Origin: Alteromonas macleodii ATCC 27126
GTDB taxonomy: Bacteria; Pseudomonadota; Gammaproteobacteria; Enterobacterales; Alteromonadaceae
Assembly: GCF_000172635.2 (NCBI RefSeq)
Contig: NC_018632.1
Coordinates: 186,001-250,000, forward strand
Reading direction: 5' to 3'
DNA length: 64,000 nucleotides
The notes beneath the pieces were generated by a model. That model saw only the letters and a list, made by a program, of their open reading frames with translations, did no database searches and was not told the DNA's origin. Each line of letters opens with the position of its first letter. The first letter of the stretch is position 1. This document shows, one piece after another, positions 34,098 through 43,556 of the stretch. The translations under genes were made by a program, and so were the position numbers.

Positions 34098-35829
34098 CCT
34101 CATTGTTAACACATTGGTTTTGTCTGCAGCGTTAGTTGTGGCAGGTTGCCAATCTTATGGTGTTGGCGAGGAAGTAAAACCTCATATTCGCGATGAACTA
34201 GCACGTTCTCAGAATACGACATCAAGTAAACCAACACCGCCCCCTCAGCTTAATCAAGAACTGCTGGCAGAGGTTGCCCGTTATCAAGCGTTACCGGCGC
34301 CAACATCACAGAAAATGTTTGCAGTTTCTGCTAACAATGTAGACGTGCGTCCGTTTTTCGATGCGTTAGTTGAAGACACACCCTACAGTGTCGCCGTTCA
34401 TCCTGCTGTGTCAGGGCAAATTAGTTTAACGCTCAAAGAAGTGGCGTTAGAAGATGTGTTAACCATTATTTCGAGAATGTATCCGTTAGACGTGTTTTTG
34501 GAAGGGAAGGTAATTCAGGTTATGCCTTCTCAACTAAAGACGGAATCTATCCCGGTTAACTTTCTTATGATCAAGCGCTTCGGTGTATCTAACGTAAGCG
34601 TTATTGCCGGTGGGGTAAGTGAGCAAGACCAAAACAATGGTGGCAACAACGGTGGAATTAACGGCAATAACAACATTAGCGGGAACGCGCTAGGTGGTCA
34701 GGGTGGTTTTGGAGGCCAAGGCGGACTTGGCGGCAATAACATCCAACAGCTCAATGGCTCAAACATTCAGACCACCAGTGAAAACGACTTTTGGAGCGAT
34801 TTAAAAGAGGCACTAAAAGTACTGGTCTCTCCAACAGAAGGTCGCCAAGTTGTGGTTTCACCCCAAGCAGGCTTAGTGACCGTTCGAGCATTGCCCAGCG
34901 AAATCGCAGTGGTGAAAGACTTTTTAAACCAAAGCCAAGAGAGCTTACAGCGACAGGTGGTATTAGAGGCGCGCATTATTGAAGTCACGCTAAACGACGG
35001 CTATCAGCAAGGCGTGCGCTGGGATCGCATTGCAAGCGGCTTGACGGGCAGTGTGAACTTTGGCTTCAGTGGCGGAGCTATAGCGTCAAACTTTGCTGCA
35101 AATACCGCTGCAGGTATAGATCCAGCCATTAATGCAGTTAATGGCATAGGGAACTCAATCTCTACAGATATTGGCGGCGTTTCTACTTTGAGAATTTCCC
35201 GAGGTGACTTTGACGGCGTTATCAATATGCTGCAAACCCAAGGTGATGTTCAGATGTTGAGTAACCCCAGAGTGACCGTCACTAACAACCAGAAAGCAGT
35301 GATTAAAGTGGGTCAGGACGAATACTTTGTCACCGATGTGTCGACCAGTGAAGATCAAAGCGCGACACAAACCGAAAACGAAAATGACATCGAACTTACC
35401 CCGTTTTTTTCAGGTATTGCCCTAGATGTTACCCCTCAAATTGATAGAAGCGGCTCGGTTATATTGCACGTTCACCCATCAGTAACGGAAACTGCAGAGC
35501 AGACTAAAGTCATTCAGGTGGGCGATCAGCAAATCTTGCTGCCACTGGCACAAAGTAATATCCGAGAGTCAGATACGGTAATTCGTGCCCGCGATGGAGA
35601 AATTGTCGTGATTGGCGGTTTGATGGAAACCGTTACCAGTGAGCAAGAATCAAAAACGCCTTTGTTGGGCGACATTCCATTCATTGGTAACGCGTTTAAA
35701 AACAAAGCCAAAACGCAGAGTAAGCGCGAGCTGGTGATCTTGATACGCCCATCAGTTGTGCAACCGGACACGTGGGAAAAACAACGTCTTCGCACTCAGT
35801 CATTACTTGATCAGTGGTATAGAAACTAA
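34081..35829 (+). CDS. mshL: MSHA secretin MshL
   Basis: A 582-aa outer-membrane secretin through which the pilus emerges. A lipoprotein signal ends at V-V-A-G-C. An N-terminal secretin/STN domain follows, then N1-type ring modules. Between them lies a low-complexity Gly/Asn/Gln stretch (residues ~184-225) that breaks the N domain. The C-terminal secretin channel has VVLEARIIEVTLNDGYQQGVRWD, MLSNPRVTVTNNQKAVIKVG, and the closing GEIVVIGGLMETVTSEQESKTPLLGDIPFIGNAFK. ATG at 34081 (MKLKNSLIV) is preferred to ATG at 34075 as a natural signal-peptide start. It overlaps mshK. Confidence 0.95.
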   Translation: MKLKNSLIVNTLVLSAALVVAGCQSYGVGEEVKPHIRDELARSQNTTSSKPTPPPQLNQELLAEVARYQALPAPTSQKMFAVSANNVDVRPFFDALVEDTPYSVAVHPAVSGQISLTLKEVALEDVLTIISRMYPLDVFLEGKVIQVMPSQLKTESIPVNFLMIKRFGVSNVSVIAGGVSEQDQNNGGNNGGINGNNNISGNALGGQGGFGGQGGLGGNNIQQLNGSNIQTTSENDFWSDLKEALKVLVSPTEGRQVVVSPQAGLVTVRALPSEIAVVKDFLNQSQESLQRQVVLEARIIEVTLNDGYQQGVRWDRIASGLTGSVNFGFSGGAIASNFAANTAAGIDPAINAVNGIGNSISTDIGGVSTLRISRGDFDGVINMLQTQGDVQMLSNPRVTVTNNQKAVIKVGQDEYFVTDVSTSEDQSATQTENENDIELTPFFSGIALDVTPQIDRSGSVILHVHPSVTETAEQTKVIQVGDQQILLPLAQSNIRESDTVIRARDGEIVVIGGLMETVTSEQESKTPLLGDIPFIGNAFKNKAKTQSKRELVILIRPSVVQPDTWEKQRLRTQSLLDQWYRN

Positions 35830-35831
35830 TT

Positions 35832-36734
35832 ATGTATCAGGGCTTTTTTCACTTCACAGATATGCCGTTTTCGCTTACCCCGAATACGGATTTCTTTTGT
35901 GCGCTTGCGCCACACAATGAAGCGTTGAAAGTCATTTTATCAGCATTGAGTATGTCTGAAGGCTTTATAAAAGTAACCGGTGAAGTCGGTACAGGTAAGA
36001 CATTGTTATGCCGTAAATTAATTAATCATCTGTCTGATAAATTTGTAGCCTGCTATTTACCCAATCCATACCTTTCGCCTGATGAATTACGCCAAGCATT
36101 TGCGAAAGAGTTAGGTATTGTTACGGAAGGAAATAGTGATAATCAAGGCTTGCATAATGCAATAGAGACAAAGCTATTAGCCCTTAAAAAAGAGGGGCGA
36201 CAAGCGGTATTAATCATTGACGAAGCGCAGTCGCTGAGTTGGGATGCTCTTGAGATGCTGCGTCTTTTTAGCAATTTGGAAACGGAAAAAAGTAAGCTGC
36301 TTCAAATTGTCTTGTTTGGACAGCCTGAACTTGATGACAACCTGGCAAACCCTAAAGTAAGACAAATCCGCCAGCGAATAAGTTTTTCCTACACTTTACG
36401 CACAATGACGTCAGCCGAAGTCGATTACTACATTGGTCACCGGTTGACGACAGCAGGTGGTGACGAGCAGTTGATATCTAGAGGACTGCGCGCATTTATA
36501 GCGTTGGTTACCAAGGGCACGCCTCGCTTGGTTAACATAGTTTGTCATAAGATTCTTTTGCGCGCATATGGTCAGGGTAAGGCGTCAGCGACTTGGTCAC
36601 ATACCCTAAGCGCCGTTTTCGATACACATGACTGTAAACGCAGACTTGTCCCAAGGCAGAGTCTTGTTATTTTGTCGCTTGCTGTGGTGGCAGTTGCAAG
36701 TGTACTACATGTATACGGCGCAGGTGGCATATGA
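35832..36734 (+). CDS. mshM: MSHA ATPase-like protein MshM (ExeA family)
   Basis: A 300-aa AAA-type protein. Walker A G-E-V-G-T-G-K-T is at residues ~50-57 and Walker B is VLIIDEAQ, followed by the LEMLRLFSNLETEKSKLLQIVLFGQPEL segment conserved in ExeA/GspA-like ATPases. A single C-terminal membrane segment (LVILSLAVVAVASVLHVYG) ends the protein. The family is thought to help assemble the secretin through the cell wall; MshM may do so for MshL. It starts 2 bases after the mshL stop and overlaps mshN by 4 bases. Confidence 0.9.
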   Translation: MYQGFFHFTDMPFSLTPNTDFFCALAPHNEALKVILSALSMSEGFIKVTGEVGTGKTLLCRKLINHLSDKFVACYLPNPYLSPDELRQAFAKELGIVTEGNSDNQGLHNAIETKLLALKKEGRQAVLIIDEAQSLSWDALEMLRLFSNLETEKSKLLQIVLFGQPELDDNLANPKVRQIRQRISFSYTLRTMTSAEVDYYIGHRLTTAGGDEQLISRGLRAFIALVTKGTPRLVNIVCHKILLRAYGQGKASATWSHTLSAVFDTHDCKRRLVPRQSLVILSLAVVAVASVLHVYGAGGI

Positions 36735-37957
36735 GTATTTTGAATGACACCTTAAAGTCACTGGATGAACGCAATAAAAGTGAAGACTTTGGTTTGCCGC
36801 CAACCGTTGAAGTCAGTCAACGTCCAGTTTGGCCAAAAGCGCTCATGATCATCGCCGTTTTGGTGTTTGTAGTATGGTTAGTAATTACACTTTTATCTGG
36901 TACTTCCCATCGCGAAAAAAATGAAGATGGATTAAACACAACGGCCGTTTCAAGTGCCCCGAGCGTTAACAACCCGCCTGCTGAAAGTACAATATCAGAG
37001 CGCGTTGCCGATAGCACAGCAGATATAAATGCGCCGTCACAAGGAATGCAATCGACCCCGTTATCTGAAAGTGATATGGCGCTACAAAACCGTGCGTCAG
37101 ATGTGGCTGAGTTGGTTTTCAATACCGTTGATGAGTCATTAGAAGATGATGAAGCTCAATACAGAAAAAGGGTTACAACTACGGCATCAGCAATCAGCAC
37201 AGCTGATGAAGCGAAGGCGTCAAACGTCAATTACAGCGCAAACGCCAGTAGTCCTCAATCAGAACTGTCTGCGGCAAGCAAGGCACAACCCGCAAGCTCG
37301 AAAGCAGCAGAGCCTAAACCCACAAATATCATAACCAGAGAGCCTGTAGTTGAGGTAGCACCTAAGTCACCTGAACAACAAAGTGCTGTGCATTTAGAAG
37401 CAGGACTTAAAGCGTATAACTTTGGCATTTTTGATGAGGCTCAAAAAAGCTTCACGCTAGCACTGGCAACTTTTCCGCAAAATGACGAGGCGCGCAAGCA
37501 GCTAGCTGCACTTTATTTTGGACAAAACAATAATTTACAGGCACTGCAGGTACTTTCAGAGGGCATTGTGATCTCGCCTAGCGAATTAATTTGGCGAGAG
37601 CTAATGGCCAAAATTCTGGTGCAGGAAAGCCGCTTCGAAGAAGTATTGAATTTGATGCCTGATAGCTTGGATGCTAAAGCGTTAGCCGAAGGCCGTGCCG
37701 ACTATCTAATTTTAAAGGGCACCTCTGCTCAAACCATCAATAAGTCAGATCAAGCGATATCAGCATTCAGCGCTATGACATCGCTACAGCCTAATAATGC
37801 GAAATGGTGGTTGGCACTAGGGGTGAATTATGACGCATTGGCAGATGAGCGCCTGGCGATATCATCTTATTCCAGGGCACTCGCCATTGGCGGGCTTTCC
37901 TCTGCATCTGCACAATATGCAAACTCGCGTCTAACTGATTTACAGGAGCAGCCTTAA
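36731..37957 (+). CDS. mshN: MSHA biogenesis protein MshN, TPR
   Basis: A 408-aa bitopic protein with a cytoplasmic start SILNDTLKSLDERN, one membrane helix at residues ~35-55 (ALMIIAVLVFVVWLVITLL), a long low-complexity Ser/Ala/Thr/Pro linker, and C-terminal tetratricopeptide repeats (HLEAGLKAYNFGIFDEAQKSFTLALATFPQNDEARKQLA and following units). TPR proteins at this spot in msh operons are named MshN, with a presumed scaffold role. The start overlaps the mshM stop by 4 bases, and its last base is the first of mshE. Confidence 0.88.
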   Translation: MSILNDTLKSLDERNKSEDFGLPPTVEVSQRPVWPKALMIIAVLVFVVWLVITLLSGTSHREKNEDGLNTTAVSSAPSVNNPPAESTISERVADSTADINAPSQGMQSTPLSESDMALQNRASDVAELVFNTVDESLEDDEAQYRKRVTTTASAISTADEAKASNVNYSANASSPQSELSAASKAQPASSKAAEPKPTNIITREPVVEVAPKSPEQQSAVHLEAGLKAYNFGIFDEAQKSFTLALATFPQNDEARKQLAALYFGQNNNLQALQVLSEGIVISPSELIWRELMAKILVQESRFEEVLNLMPDSLDAKALAEGRADYLILKGTSAQTINKSDQAISAFSAMTSLQPNNAKWWLALGVNYDALADERLAISSYSRALAIGGLSSASAQYANSRLTDLQEQP

Positions 37958-39669
37958 TGCGACCTCGATTAAAGATGCGCCTTGGCGACTTACTCGTTCA
38001 CGAAAACATTATCTCCAGTGAGCAGCTTGACAATGCGCTTGCGGCGCAGCGAACGTCAGGCCGCAAACTAGGGGATACACTTATCGATTTGGGCTTTATC
38101 GGCGAACCCCAGCTTCTTCGCTTCTTGGCACAGCAGCTAAATATTCCTTTCTTGGATATAACACAGCGCCGTATAGACCCAGAGCAAGCTCAGCTTATCC
38201 CAGAGACTTACGCACGTCGCTATCGTGCCTTGGTGTTAGAAGCGGACGACGATGAAGTGCTACTGGGCATGAGCGACCCAACGGACTTGGGAGGCTTAGA
38301 CCAACTCGGCCCGTTAGTCGCTCCTCGAACCATTGAGCTGGCTATCGTGCAAGAGAACCAAATGCTAGAGGCATTTGATTCTGTTTACCGCCGTACCCAG
38401 GACATTGCGTCGTTTGCTGAAAAACTAGGTGAAGAGTATGCAGACGAGGCTGATTTTGAGTTGTCAGCCCTTGATGACACCACCTCGGATGCCACGGTCG
38501 TTAAGCTACTTCACTCCATATTTGAAGATGCCGTTCAAGTTAGGGCATCAGATATTCACATCGAGCCCGATGAAAAAATCCTGCGCATTCGTCAACGTGT
38601 CGACGGCGTTTTGCAAGAAAACACGCTCAACCAAGTGAAAATAGCGTCGGCGCTGGTACTACGACTCAAACTCATGTCTAGCTTGGATATCTCTGAAAAG
38701 CGTATTCCACAAGACGGGCGATTTAATATTAAAGTAAAAGGACACACCTTAGATGTGCGTGTGTCGACCATGCCAGTGGCCAACGGAGAAGCGGTAGTTA
38801 TGCGTTTATTAGACCAGTCTGCTGGCCTACTAACGCTAGACCAAACCGGTATGCCCGATGCTATGGCAGAGAAATTTAGAGCTGCCATTAATCGTCCCCA
38901 CGGTATGATCCTGGTAACGGGGCCTACGGGTTCCGGTAAAACTACGACTCTGTATGGGGCACTTAGCGAACTCAATAAGCCTGACCTTAAAATCATAACG
39001 GCTGAAGACCCCATTGAATACCGTCTACCGCGAATCAACCAAGTTCAGGTTAATGCCAAAATTGGGCTGGACTTTGCCGCCATTCTTCGCACTACGTTAC
39101 GTCAAGACCCCGACATTATCATGGTGGGGGAAATGCGTGACCAAGAAACCGTAGAGATTGGTCTTCGAGGTGCATTAACCGGCCACTTGGTATTAAGTAC
39201 GCTTCACACCAACGACTCAGTAACCAGCGCTATTCGCCTTATCGATATGGGCGCGGCGCCGTATTTGGTTGCTACTTCATTACGAGGAGTGCTTGCACAG
39301 CGTCTGGTTCGTAGGGTGTGTGAAAACTGTAAAGAAGAAAAGCCTGCAACCGCCCAAGAACAAGCGTGGGTTGGCTTCTTGAAACCTGAATTAGCCACTG
39401 CCACCTTCTATAAAGGGCGCGGGTGCAACAGCTGTAATCACACAGGATACAAAGGCCGGATAGGCGTTTTTGAATTTCTGGAAATGAACGAGGACATGAT
39501 GGAGGCCTTGCGTGAAGACGACACGCAGGGCTTCGTAGATGCGACTAAGGCGAATAAAGACTTTGTTCCTTTATCTCATATGGCACTGGACTACGCAGCT
39601 CAGGGCAAAACTTCTTTAGATGAAGTGTTCAAAGTCGCTGAATTCGTACCTGAAGTGGTGAATCACTAG
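37957..39669 (+). CDS. mshE: MSHA pilus extension ATPase MshE
   Basis: A 570-aa hexameric ATPase powering MSHA pilus polymerisation. The N-terminus has two tandem MshEN repeats of the c-di-GMP-binding type, RLGDLLVHENIISSEQLDNA.. and KLGDTLIDLGFIGEPQLLRF.., then the T4SS ATPase core: Walker A G-P-T-G-S-G-K-T at residues ~320-327, Asp box, DPIEYRLP, Walker B-type MVGEMRD and GALTGHLVLSTLHTND, and a CxxC..CxxC zinc site (CENCKEE..CNSCNH). The known homologue in V. cholerae is activated by c-di-GMP. The gene overlaps both neighbours by a base, and no retraction ATPase gene is nearby. Confidence 0.96.
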   Translation: MRPRLKMRLGDLLVHENIISSEQLDNALAAQRTSGRKLGDTLIDLGFIGEPQLLRFLAQQLNIPFLDITQRRIDPEQAQLIPETYARRYRALVLEADDDEVLLGMSDPTDLGGLDQLGPLVAPRTIELAIVQENQMLEAFDSVYRRTQDIASFAEKLGEEYADEADFELSALDDTTSDATVVKLLHSIFEDAVQVRASDIHIEPDEKILRIRQRVDGVLQENTLNQVKIASALVLRLKLMSSLDISEKRIPQDGRFNIKVKGHTLDVRVSTMPVANGEAVVMRLLDQSAGLLTLDQTGMPDAMAEKFRAAINRPHGMILVTGPTGSGKTTTLYGALSELNKPDLKIITAEDPIEYRLPRINQVQVNAKIGLDFAAILRTTLRQDPDIIMVGEMRDQETVEIGLRGALTGHLVLSTLHTNDSVTSAIRLIDMGAAPYLVATSLRGVLAQRLVRRVCENCKEEKPATAQEQAWVGFLKPELATATFYKGRGCNSCNHTGYKGRIGVFEFLEMNEDMMEALREDDTQGFVDATKANKDFVPLSHMALDYAAQGKTSLDEVFKVAEFVPEVVNH

Positions 39670-40904
39670 TGCCACAGTTCAAGTACGCAGGTAAGTCAAC
39701 GCAAGGCGGGCCTCAAAGAGGAGTTATAGAAGCCGCGTCAGCGCAAGCCGCAGCACAAGCCTTGCTGTCACAAAACATTGTGCCTCTTACCATTGTTGAA
39801 TCAAAAAAACGCAGTGCAGAAAATGAAGGAGACGGCTTCGATATCACGCGTTTATTTCAACAAAAGGTGGGACTGGATGAAATGATCATTTTCTCCCGCC
39901 AAATGTACTCATTGCTAAAGGCCGGTATTCCCATTATTCGCGCCATTAAAGGCCTAAGCGAAAATGCATCGCATAAACGCTTTCAAGAGATTTTGAAAGA
40001 TATTGCAGACCAGTTAGAGCAGGGACGAAGTCTGTCTTCTTCCATGGCTAAATATGAAAAGGTGTTTACGAGACTTACCATATCCGTGGTGGTGGTAGGT
40101 GAAAATACCGGTAAATTAGACGACGTATTCCTACAGCTTGCCCTCTATTTCGAACGTGAGCAAGAAACCCGCAAGCGCATCAAATCGGCGCTGCGCTATC
40201 CCACTTTTGTGTTAATTGCGCTAGCAATTGCCATGTTTATTTTGAATCTATTTGTTGTGCCAGTGTTCACCCAAATGTTTGAGCGCTTTGACACTGAACT
40301 TCCAATTATGACCCGCGTGTTAATTGGTACTTCCAATTTCTTTGTGAACTATTGGTGGCTGCTAATTATTGTGATTGTGGGAGGGATTTTCGCTGTTAAA
40401 CAATACGTTAATTCGACTAATGGACGACTCAAATGGGACAAATTTAAACTAAAGTTGCCTGTCGTGGGCAGCATTATTGAGCGATCATTACTTTCAAGAT
40501 ATAGCCGAAGTTTTTCAATGATCTTACGTGCAGGCGTGCCGTTAACCGCAGGGCTTTCACTTACTGCCGACGCCGTTGACAACGCGCACATGCAAAAGCG
40601 CATTAAAGAAATGCGGCAAGGGATCGAAAAAGGCGAAAGTTTGCTTAGAGTTTCGAAAAATAGCGAACTGTTTTCTACACTTGTACTACAGATGATTGCA
40701 GTAGGTGAGGAGACGGGGCGACTTGAACCGTTGTTAGAAGAAAGTGCTGACTATTACGAACGTGAAGTCGACTTCGACTTGAAAAGTTTAACGGCCAAAA
40801 TCGAACCTATTTTGATTGGTTTTGTTGCGGTAATGGTATTGATCCTGGCGCTTGGCATATTTACGCCAATGTGGAACATGATGTCGGCGGTGAAAGGCGG
40901 CTGA
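39669..40904 (+). CDS. mshG: MSHA platform protein MshG (PilC/GspF)
   Basis: A 411-aa inner-membrane platform protein with the two GspF cytoplasmic domains, each followed by membrane helices. The first module has IIFSRQMYSLLKAGIPIIRAIKGLSENASHKRFQEILKDIADQLEQGRSLSSSM; the second repeats the pattern near SRYSRSFSMILRAGVPLTAGLSLTADAV. Three membrane segments are visible, the last at the C-terminus (PILIGFVAVMVLILALGIFTPMW). It starts at GTG overlapping the mshE stop. In this family the protein couples the ATPase to pilin insertion. Confidence 0.95.
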   Translation: MPQFKYAGKSTQGGPQRGVIEAASAQAAAQALLSQNIVPLTIVESKKRSAENEGDGFDITRLFQQKVGLDEMIIFSRQMYSLLKAGIPIIRAIKGLSENASHKRFQEILKDIADQLEQGRSLSSSMAKYEKVFTRLTISVVVVGENTGKLDDVFLQLALYFEREQETRKRIKSALRYPTFVLIALAIAMFILNLFVVPVFTQMFERFDTELPIMTRVLIGTSNFFVNYWWLLIIVIVGGIFAVKQYVNSTNGRLKWDKFKLKLPVVGSIIERSLLSRYSRSFSMILRAGVPLTAGLSLTADAVDNAHMQKRIKEMRQGIEKGESLLRVSKNSELFSTLVLQMIAVGEETGRLEPLLEESADYYEREVDFDLKSLTAKIEPILIGFVAVMVLILALGIFTPMWNMMSAVKGG

Positions 40905-40931
40905 TAAAGCGCTTTATAACTGGGGAAAAGC

Positions 40932-41426
40932 GTGGCAAGCACCAAAACGGGGTTACTTAATTTTGTTGTTATAGGCGTATTGCTTGCTGTTATTGGAACA
41001 ACATACGTGTATTACGCGACACCAATTATTGATGAAGCGGAAAAGGTTAATAAAGAGAACGCGGTTGCACAGTTTCAGCGAGTGGTGATGTTAGCCAGGG
41101 CACAATGGATAAAGACTAAGCAAGATACTGTGCTTATTTACGAAACTGAGTTTGACGCTGGTGGCAAAGTTAAACAGCACAAAGATGTGGCGGCAGAGCT
41201 ATACATTAATGAAAAAGGCTGGCCCGAAGGACTTGAAAAAGAACAGGGGAATGCGTGCGAATACATGCTGACACTTGCAACCTTAAGAGAAGGTGAAGCG
41301 CTGTCAACAGTGACTGTAAGCGACCAGTATGCAAACGGTCACTTACAATGTGCATTCTTTTGGGGAAAAGAGATTTGGTTTGAATATAACGCTGGTAGCG
41401 GCGTTGTCAGGCAAAGAAACAGTTGA
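40932..41426 (+). CDS. mshF: MSHA biogenesis protein MshF
   Basis: A 164-aa protein with an N-terminal membrane helix (FVVIGVLLAVIGTTYVYYATPII) and a periplasmic domain carrying two Cys (CEYML.. and LQCAFFW). It lacks a G-F-T-L-x-E cleavage site, so it is not a classical prepilin, although its fold order (helix, then strands, then NEKGWP) resembles minor pilins. The position between mshG and mshB is that of mshF in Vibrio and Shewanella. The gene at 30938 looks like a diverged copy. The start is GTG at 40932. Confidence 0.82.
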   Translation: MASTKTGLLNFVVIGVLLAVIGTTYVYYATPIIDEAEKVNKENAVAQFQRVVMLARAQWIKTKQDTVLIYETEFDAGGKVKQHKDVAAELYINEKGWPEGLEKEQGNACEYMLTLATLREGEALSTVTVSDQYANGHLQCAFFWGKEIWFEYNAGSGVVRQRNS

Positions 41427-41471
41427 TTAAACGGCGGCACAATTCGCCTTTATCGTCATCAAGGAGATGTT

Positions 41472-42059
41472 ATGAACACCAAACAACAAGGCTTTACGCT
41501 AATCGAGCTGATAATTGTTGTAATCATTCTAGGGTTGCTTGCGGCCACTGCATTACCACGCTTTATTGATGTTACTGATGAAGCTCGTGAAGCAAGTGTT
41601 GAAGGTGTTGCCGGTGGTTTTGCCGCAGCGGTAGGTCTTGTAAGAGCGCAGTGGGAAGTTGAAGGCCGTCCGAGCGGAAACAATGGAAATGGGAACGGCA
41701 CTGTAATCACTTACGATCAAACGCAAGTAGGGGTAGACGGCACCATTGGTTACCCAACGGGAAGCTCTACAGGCAACACACTTATTTCTACCATTAACGA
41801 CACTGAATGCAAAAACGTATTTGACCTAATTCTTCAGTCAGCACCAACAAACACAACGTCGACGAACGACACCGTTGTTGCTGATTTCAGATATGCCGTT
41901 CGTGAGGACGACTCAGGTGCAAATACACTTTGTGTTTACTACTTAGTTGAATCTATGGGTTTACCTAATAGCTCAGCACCGGCAGACGGAACGCCAGACG
42001 GTACAACGTACGACGGTTTCACTTACAACCCAGCCACCGGCCAGGTTACTGTTTTTTAA
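41472..42059 (+). CDS. mshB: MSHA prepilin MshB
   Basis: A 195-aa type IV prepilin. The leader MNTKQQ-G is followed by [15 protein letters not shown] with Glu at +5, so PilD-type peptidase should cut after Gly. The globular part has a Gly/Asn-rich loop (GNNGNGNG) and two Cys (ECKN.., TLCVY..) for a D-region disulfide. AAGGAG lies before ATG at 41472. It directly precedes mshA. Confidence 0.92.
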   Translation: MNTKQQGFTLIELIIVVIILGLLAATALPRFIDVTDEAREASVEGVAGGFAAAVGLVRAQWEVEGRPSGNNGNGNGTVITYDQTQVGVDGTIGYPTGSSTGNTLISTINDTECKNVFDLILQSAPTNTTSTNDTVVADFRYAVREDDSGANTLCVYYLVESMGLPNSSAPADGTPDGTTYDGFTYNPATGQVTVF

Positions 42060-42081
42060 TTAATACCTAGGAAGTTTAATT

Positions 42082-42582
42082 ATGCAAAAAGTATCAACAC
42101 AACAGGGTTTTACCCTAATCGAGTTAATCATTGTTATTGTACTGCTGGGTATTCTAGCGGTAACCGCAGCACCTAAGTTTTTGAACCTTCAAGATGATGC
42201 GCGTGACGCAACGCTTGAAGGAATTAAAGCCTCTCTTCAAACCTCGGCGTCGGTTGTTAATGGTAAAGCTTTGATCAACGACGTTTTGGGTACCACGGAC
42301 ACACCAGTAACGTTAGATGTTGGATCTGATAACGTGACTATTGTAAACGGATATCCAGAAGCGACTAATGCTAATATGGCTGCACTGCTTGATATTGAGT
42401 CTGCAGATTTTGGTACAGAAGAGATTTCAGCTTCGAACTCTGTGTTAGTTTATGCAACCGGATTCAGTGACTACTCTTCGACAGCACCTACAGAAACTGA
42501 GGCACCTTGTTCAGTAGAATACTTTAATTCTACTGGTGAAGGTGTACGCCCTGTAATTAAAGTCAACTCTTGCGTTCAGTAA
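42082..42582 (+). CDS. mshA: MSHA major pilin MshA
   Basis: A 166-aa prepilin with leader MQKVSTQQ-G then [40 protein letters not shown], a stretch typical of MshA. Two Cys near the C-terminus (APCSVEYF.. and VNSCVQ) can form the D-loop disulfide. In mannose-sensitive haemagglutinin pili this is the main subunit, exported through MshL. The position immediately after mshB and before mshC is standard. Surface-exposed Thr/Asn/Asp-rich loops in the middle are the most likely variable region. Confidence 0.92.
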   Translation: MQKVSTQQGFTLIELIIVIVLLGILAVTAAPKFLNLQDDARDATLEGIKASLQTSASVVNGKALINDVLGTTDTPVTLDVGSDNVTIVNGYPEATNANMAALLDIESADFGTEEISASNSVLVYATGFSDYSSTAPTETEAPCSVEYFNSTGEGVRPVIKVNSCVQ

Positions 42583-42583
42583 T

Positions 42584-43045
42584 GTGAAGAAAACCGGTTT
42601 TACATTAGTAGAACTTATCATAACCATATTGGTTATTGGGGTGCTGGCGGTAACCGCCGCACCTCGCTTTCTTGGTAACGATACGGAAGAAGCTATCGCC
42701 CTTCGCGATCGCACACTTCAAGTCGTTCGTAACATGCAGTTTCGTGCTATGCAAAATGTGCAAGACACTAGCTGTGTGAAAATAACCGCCACAATCATTG
42801 CCCCTCCCGCTGGCCACGATTGTGCAAACGCCCTTTCTACCGCTTTTGATGCCGATCAGGTAGTCGATGCATCAAGCACCGACTTTACTTTTCAAACGGC
42901 TGATGAAAATGGCGATAGCTTTTCTCAAATTCAGTTTGACGGGTTTGGCAGGCCGCGAAATATCGCGTGTTCAACGAATTGTAGAATTCAAATAAGTACC
43001 TTTGCCATGTGTTTACAAAGCGAAGGGGCAGTTTATGCGTGCTAG
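42584..43045 (+). CDS. mshC: MSHA minor pilin MshC
   Basis: A 153-aa prepilin with the very short leader MKKT-G then FTLVELIITILVIGVLAVTAAPRFLG. Four or more Cys in the globular part suggest two disulfides. The start is GTG one base after the mshA stop, which argues for coupled translation. By order and leader it corresponds to MshC, a minor pseudopilin. Its end overlaps the mshD start. Confidence 0.88.
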   Translation: MKKTGFTLVELIITILVIGVLAVTAAPRFLGNDTEEAIALRDRTLQVVRNMQFRAMQNVQDTSCVKITATIIAPPAGHDCANALSTAFDADQVVDASSTDFTFQTADENGDSFSQIQFDGFGRPRNIACSTNCRIQISTFAMCLQSEGAVYAC

Positions 43046-43556
43046 GGTTGTGTTGCCTGTACATAGAAAATGCGAGAACGGCTTTACCCTGCTAGAGCTG
43101 GTGATTGGCATTGTTGTATTTACGATTAGCCTAACCGTAGTACTGTCGCTTATTGTCCCGCAAGCTGAACAAACCGCAGAGCCATTTCGTCAGGTGAAAG
43201 CGGCGAAGCTAGGTCAGTCCTTAATGAATGATATTCTTAGTCGCTCTTATGATGAAAATAGTGACAGAAGCCCACCATTTGAAACCTGTAATGCCAAAGG
43301 AAACTGCTCAACAACACTAGGTCCAGAAGAAGCCAACGAAGACGACTACGACGACGTGGACGATTACAACGGGTACACAGTTAACGATGTGGGCGGAAAC
43401 TATAGCAGTTTCGGTTTTACCGTAACGGTAGATTACGACAGTGACCTAAACGACAGTACGCCAACAGACGGCCTAACGTTTAAGCGTATTGATATCGCAG
43501 TTACGGCACCAGATGGCCAAGTTTACAATTTTAGCGCTTATCGAGGGAGCTATTAA
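43035..43556 (+). CDS. mshD: MSHA minor pilin MshD
   Basis: A 173-aa prepilin. ATG at 43035 is chosen because GAAGGGG lies just before it; it yields a leader MRARVVLPVHRKCEN-G followed by FTLLELVIGIVVFTISLTVVLSLIV with Glu at +5. The upstream in-frame ATG at 43002 lies inside mshC and has no such site. The globular part is Asp-rich (EANEDDYDDVDDYNG), which might bind Ca2+; that is inference. Order gives MshD. Confidence 0.87.
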   Translation: MRARVVLPVHRKCENGFTLLELVIGIVVFTISLTVVLSLIVPQAEQTAEPFRQVKAAKLGQSLMNDILSRSYDENSDRSPPFETCNAKGNCSTTLGPEEANEDDYDDVDDYNGYTVNDVGGNYSSFGFTVTVDYDSDLNDSTPTDGLTFKRIDIAVTAPDGQVYNFSAYRGSY

